Assembly (NCBI RefSeq): GCF_001640805.2
Contig: NC_066844.1
Span: 8,092,053-8,156,052, forward strand
Origin: Lates calcarifer
Taxonomy: Eukaryota; Chordata; Actinopteri; Centropomidae
DNA length: 64,000 nt
Direction: 5' to 3'
The notes beneath the pieces were generated by a model that had not been told where the DNA came from, did not search any database, and worked only from the letters and a program-made list of their open reading frames with translations. Positions within the stretch are counted from its first letter, which is position 1; each line of letters opens with the position of its first letter. This document shows positions 62,266 to 64,000 of the stretch, one piece after another. The translations under genes were made by a program, and so were the position numbers.

Positions 62266-62273
62266 TGACGTCA
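62266..62273. promoter_or_regulatory. CRE palindrome TGACGTCA
   Basis: Perfect 8-bp CREB/ATF site inside the 10-bp palindrome GTGACGTCAC, 216 nt upstream of the vapb ATG and within the CpG island, where such sites tend to be functional. Confidence 0.55.
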
Positions 62274-62662
62274 CTGCCTCTGCAGAGAGAGGGGGGTGAG
62301 GCAGGGTGATGATGGGTGATGCCAGGGTGCACCCAGTGCTGGTGGGGGCCCACCACCTCAGTTTTTTCAGGAAGCTAAAACATGATGGTTGTCATGTCTG
62401 CCTAAAGACTTTAACATCTAACTTTACTATGGTAGAATAAGTGATAATAGTAGTTGTGCTACTACTGCTACTACTGTTACTATTTGTAATGTTTAATTAT
62501 AATATTGATGCCTCATAGATAAGTTAGCGCTTATTTTACAGGTGTAAAAACTTAAAGTCATATTTCCCATTAATCACATAGTTTTACATGCTTTATTAAG
62601 AAAAAAGACTTGGCTTTTGAATTAGACTGAAGAAAGATACAAAGTACATAATTTGAATATAT

Positions 62663-63173
62663 ACAGCACTGTGCAAAAGTTTAAGGCACTTGATTAAGAT
62701 TACATATTAAGATTCTTATGCATTCCTATCTTGCAAATACCAATACAAAAACTTCTATTGTTCACAATGTGGAAATTACCCTTTGGTCTCACCATAAGAT
62801 ATATCATAAAAAACAAAAATACACAGTACATGTGACAATACATCATCTCATCATACACACTGATAAAAATACAACTCATAAAATACAACAAATATTTAGT
62901 TACAAGAACAACCAGGAGTGGGGATTACACGATGAGACGGAAAACTGAGACTGTCTAAATCCATAGAACACGTTCTCCAAGACGCCTAGAACAACCTATC
63001 TGCCAAGTGCCTTGAAAGACTGGGTACTGAGGAGAACTGATGCTGTTTTAAAAGGCAAATATTGATTTGATTTAGTTTTTCCTGTTAAATGGTAAATAAA
63101 ACTTACTCATGGCATTATTTTTGAAAGCATCCTCACTTTACTTTTAGTGCCTATAACTTTTACACAGTACTGT
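62663..63173 (+). mobile_element. Deleted Tc1/mariner-like element
   Basis: Terminal inverted repeats of about 28 bp with four mismatches: ACAGCACTGTGCAAAAGTTT at 62663 and the complement of ...AACTTTTACACAGTACTGT ending at 63173. Inside, the frame 63000-63065 reads LPSALKDWVLRRTDAVLKGK then Tyr-stop, which matches the C-terminus of Tc1-like transposases. Most of the transposase is missing; the element is dead. Confidence 0.65.
63000..63065 (+). pseudogene. Tc1-like transposase C-terminal fragment
   Basis: Twenty-one codons and a TGA stop inside the element at 62663-63173. Diagnostic residues are RRTDAVLKGK just before the stop. The upstream reading frame is disrupted. Confidence 0.55.
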
Positions 63174-64000
63174 GTACAGTTTCTAAAACTTAACTGGGGT
63201 TTAGAGAGGGATTGGGGGTGGAGAGTGTCAAAAAAAGTGTTCTGCCCTCTCAGCACTATTGAAAGTGCACTGAAAAGCCCTCTGTCAGTCAAACACACAT
63301 CTCAAGTGTCATATCCACACATATATATAGCCAGGTGGCTGGCTGCCAACTGAACAACACAACCAATCACTAACAACATTGTCACTGAATCCCCCAAGGA
63401 ACAAGTTAACCCCCCCCCCAACCGCCTAACTCAAGGGAGAACGAAACTAAACACACACAGGCTGCATGCAGGACCAGAGGAGGAGAGAGGATTTTTTTTG
63501 TCAATCTTTTATTAGTAAATAATTGACAATTCCCTTTTTTTTTACACATTTGGAAATACACCGCAAACAAGTGTTTTCAGGCATTTTGTTACAATCATTA
63601 TAAACGTAGTAAAAAGCTAAATATGATAAATACAGTGCTGATGGTATTACTGCAAATGGTGAACGAGTCTATTGTGGTCACACCAACTGGCTTAGAATAG
63701 AATATAGTCACTGATTTGTGTGCAATTTGATGGTATTTATCTACACTGAAAAATATACATAATATAGATTAATCACATTCCCAGGGCCAGCCCAAGACTA
63801 ATGGTATTTTTCAATGCAAAACTGGCACACAATATCCATGCCTCCTGTTTCCAGATGAGGGAAAAACATGTGTCATCATCATCAAACTTCAAATATTTTT
63901 TAAGCATTTTACGTGATTAGTACTTTAAATCATTATATTACACCAACAATAAAAAATGGTTAATTACGCACGATGTAGTAAAATGGTTTTGACATTATTT

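Larger units (their letters stand above)
61760..62290 (-). promoter_or_regulatory. CpG-rich island with vapb promoter and first exon
   Basis: CpG dinucleotides and G+C are far denser here than in the surrounding AT-rich DNA. The island covers the first coding exon and about 240 nt upstream. No TATA box is evident, which suits a dispersed housekeeping promoter. A perfect CRE lies at 62266-62273. The start site itself cannot be fixed from sequence. Confidence 0.7.
62291..64000. other. Upstream flank of vapb
   Basis: AT-rich, no exon recognised. It holds a Tc1-like fossil (62663-63173) and, beyond 63.5 kb, plain AT-rich DNA. That last part could be the 3' UTR of a minus-strand neighbour (AATAAA on the minus strand at 63513-63508), but nothing confirms it. 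Confidence 0.5.

Overview
This window is vertebrate nuclear DNA, almost certainly from a teleost fish, probably a percomorph. It has small coding exons with GT/AG introns, frequent (CA)n/(TG)n microsatellites and many decayed interspersed repeats of kinds I associate with teleost genomes. There are no operons, ribosome binding sites, CRISPR arrays or other prokaryotic features. I see no previously undescribed multi-gene system. The window is an ordinary, gene-poor, repeat-rich locus with two well-supported protein genes, and the second-look items are mostly regulatory or transposon fossils.

Layout. Positions 1-14.1 kb: non-coding upstream DNA with microsatellites, two retroelement-LTR-like relics (about 4.24-4.78 and 5.55-6.08 kb), a CpG-rich patch (about 3.56-3.80 kb) and a duplicated 66-bp motif (6.44 and 7.51 kb). 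Positions 14.7-28.4 kb, plus strand: apcdd1l (APCDD1-like), four coding exons, 520 codons from the first ATG, with a 9.8-kb first intron. Positions 28.4-39 kb: the 3' UTR of apcdd1l, then intergenic DNA full of repeat relics. Positions 39-62.05 kb, minus strand: vapb, six coding exons, 243 codons, a probable long 3' UTR and a CpG-rich promoter near 62.0-62.3 kb holding a perfect CRE. Positions 62.3-64.0 kb: upstream flank with a Tc1-like fossil.

How the genes relate. APCDD1L is a secreted or membrane glycoprotein of the APCDD1 family, whose founder inhibits Wnt signalling. VAPB is an ER tail-anchored protein that binds FFAT-motif proteins at membrane contact sites. They share no known pathway. 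They lie tail to tail as neighbours, as I recall VAPB and APCDD1L do on human 20q13.32, and the paralogous pair VAPA/APCDD1 lies together on human 18p11. That points to an ancient duplicated block.

Exon boundaries were worked out by hand from splice consensus, reading frame and similarity to the vertebrate families recalled from memory. All six vapb exons and all four apcdd1l exons join in frame with GT..AG introns. UTR ends, promoters and repeat family names are less certain.
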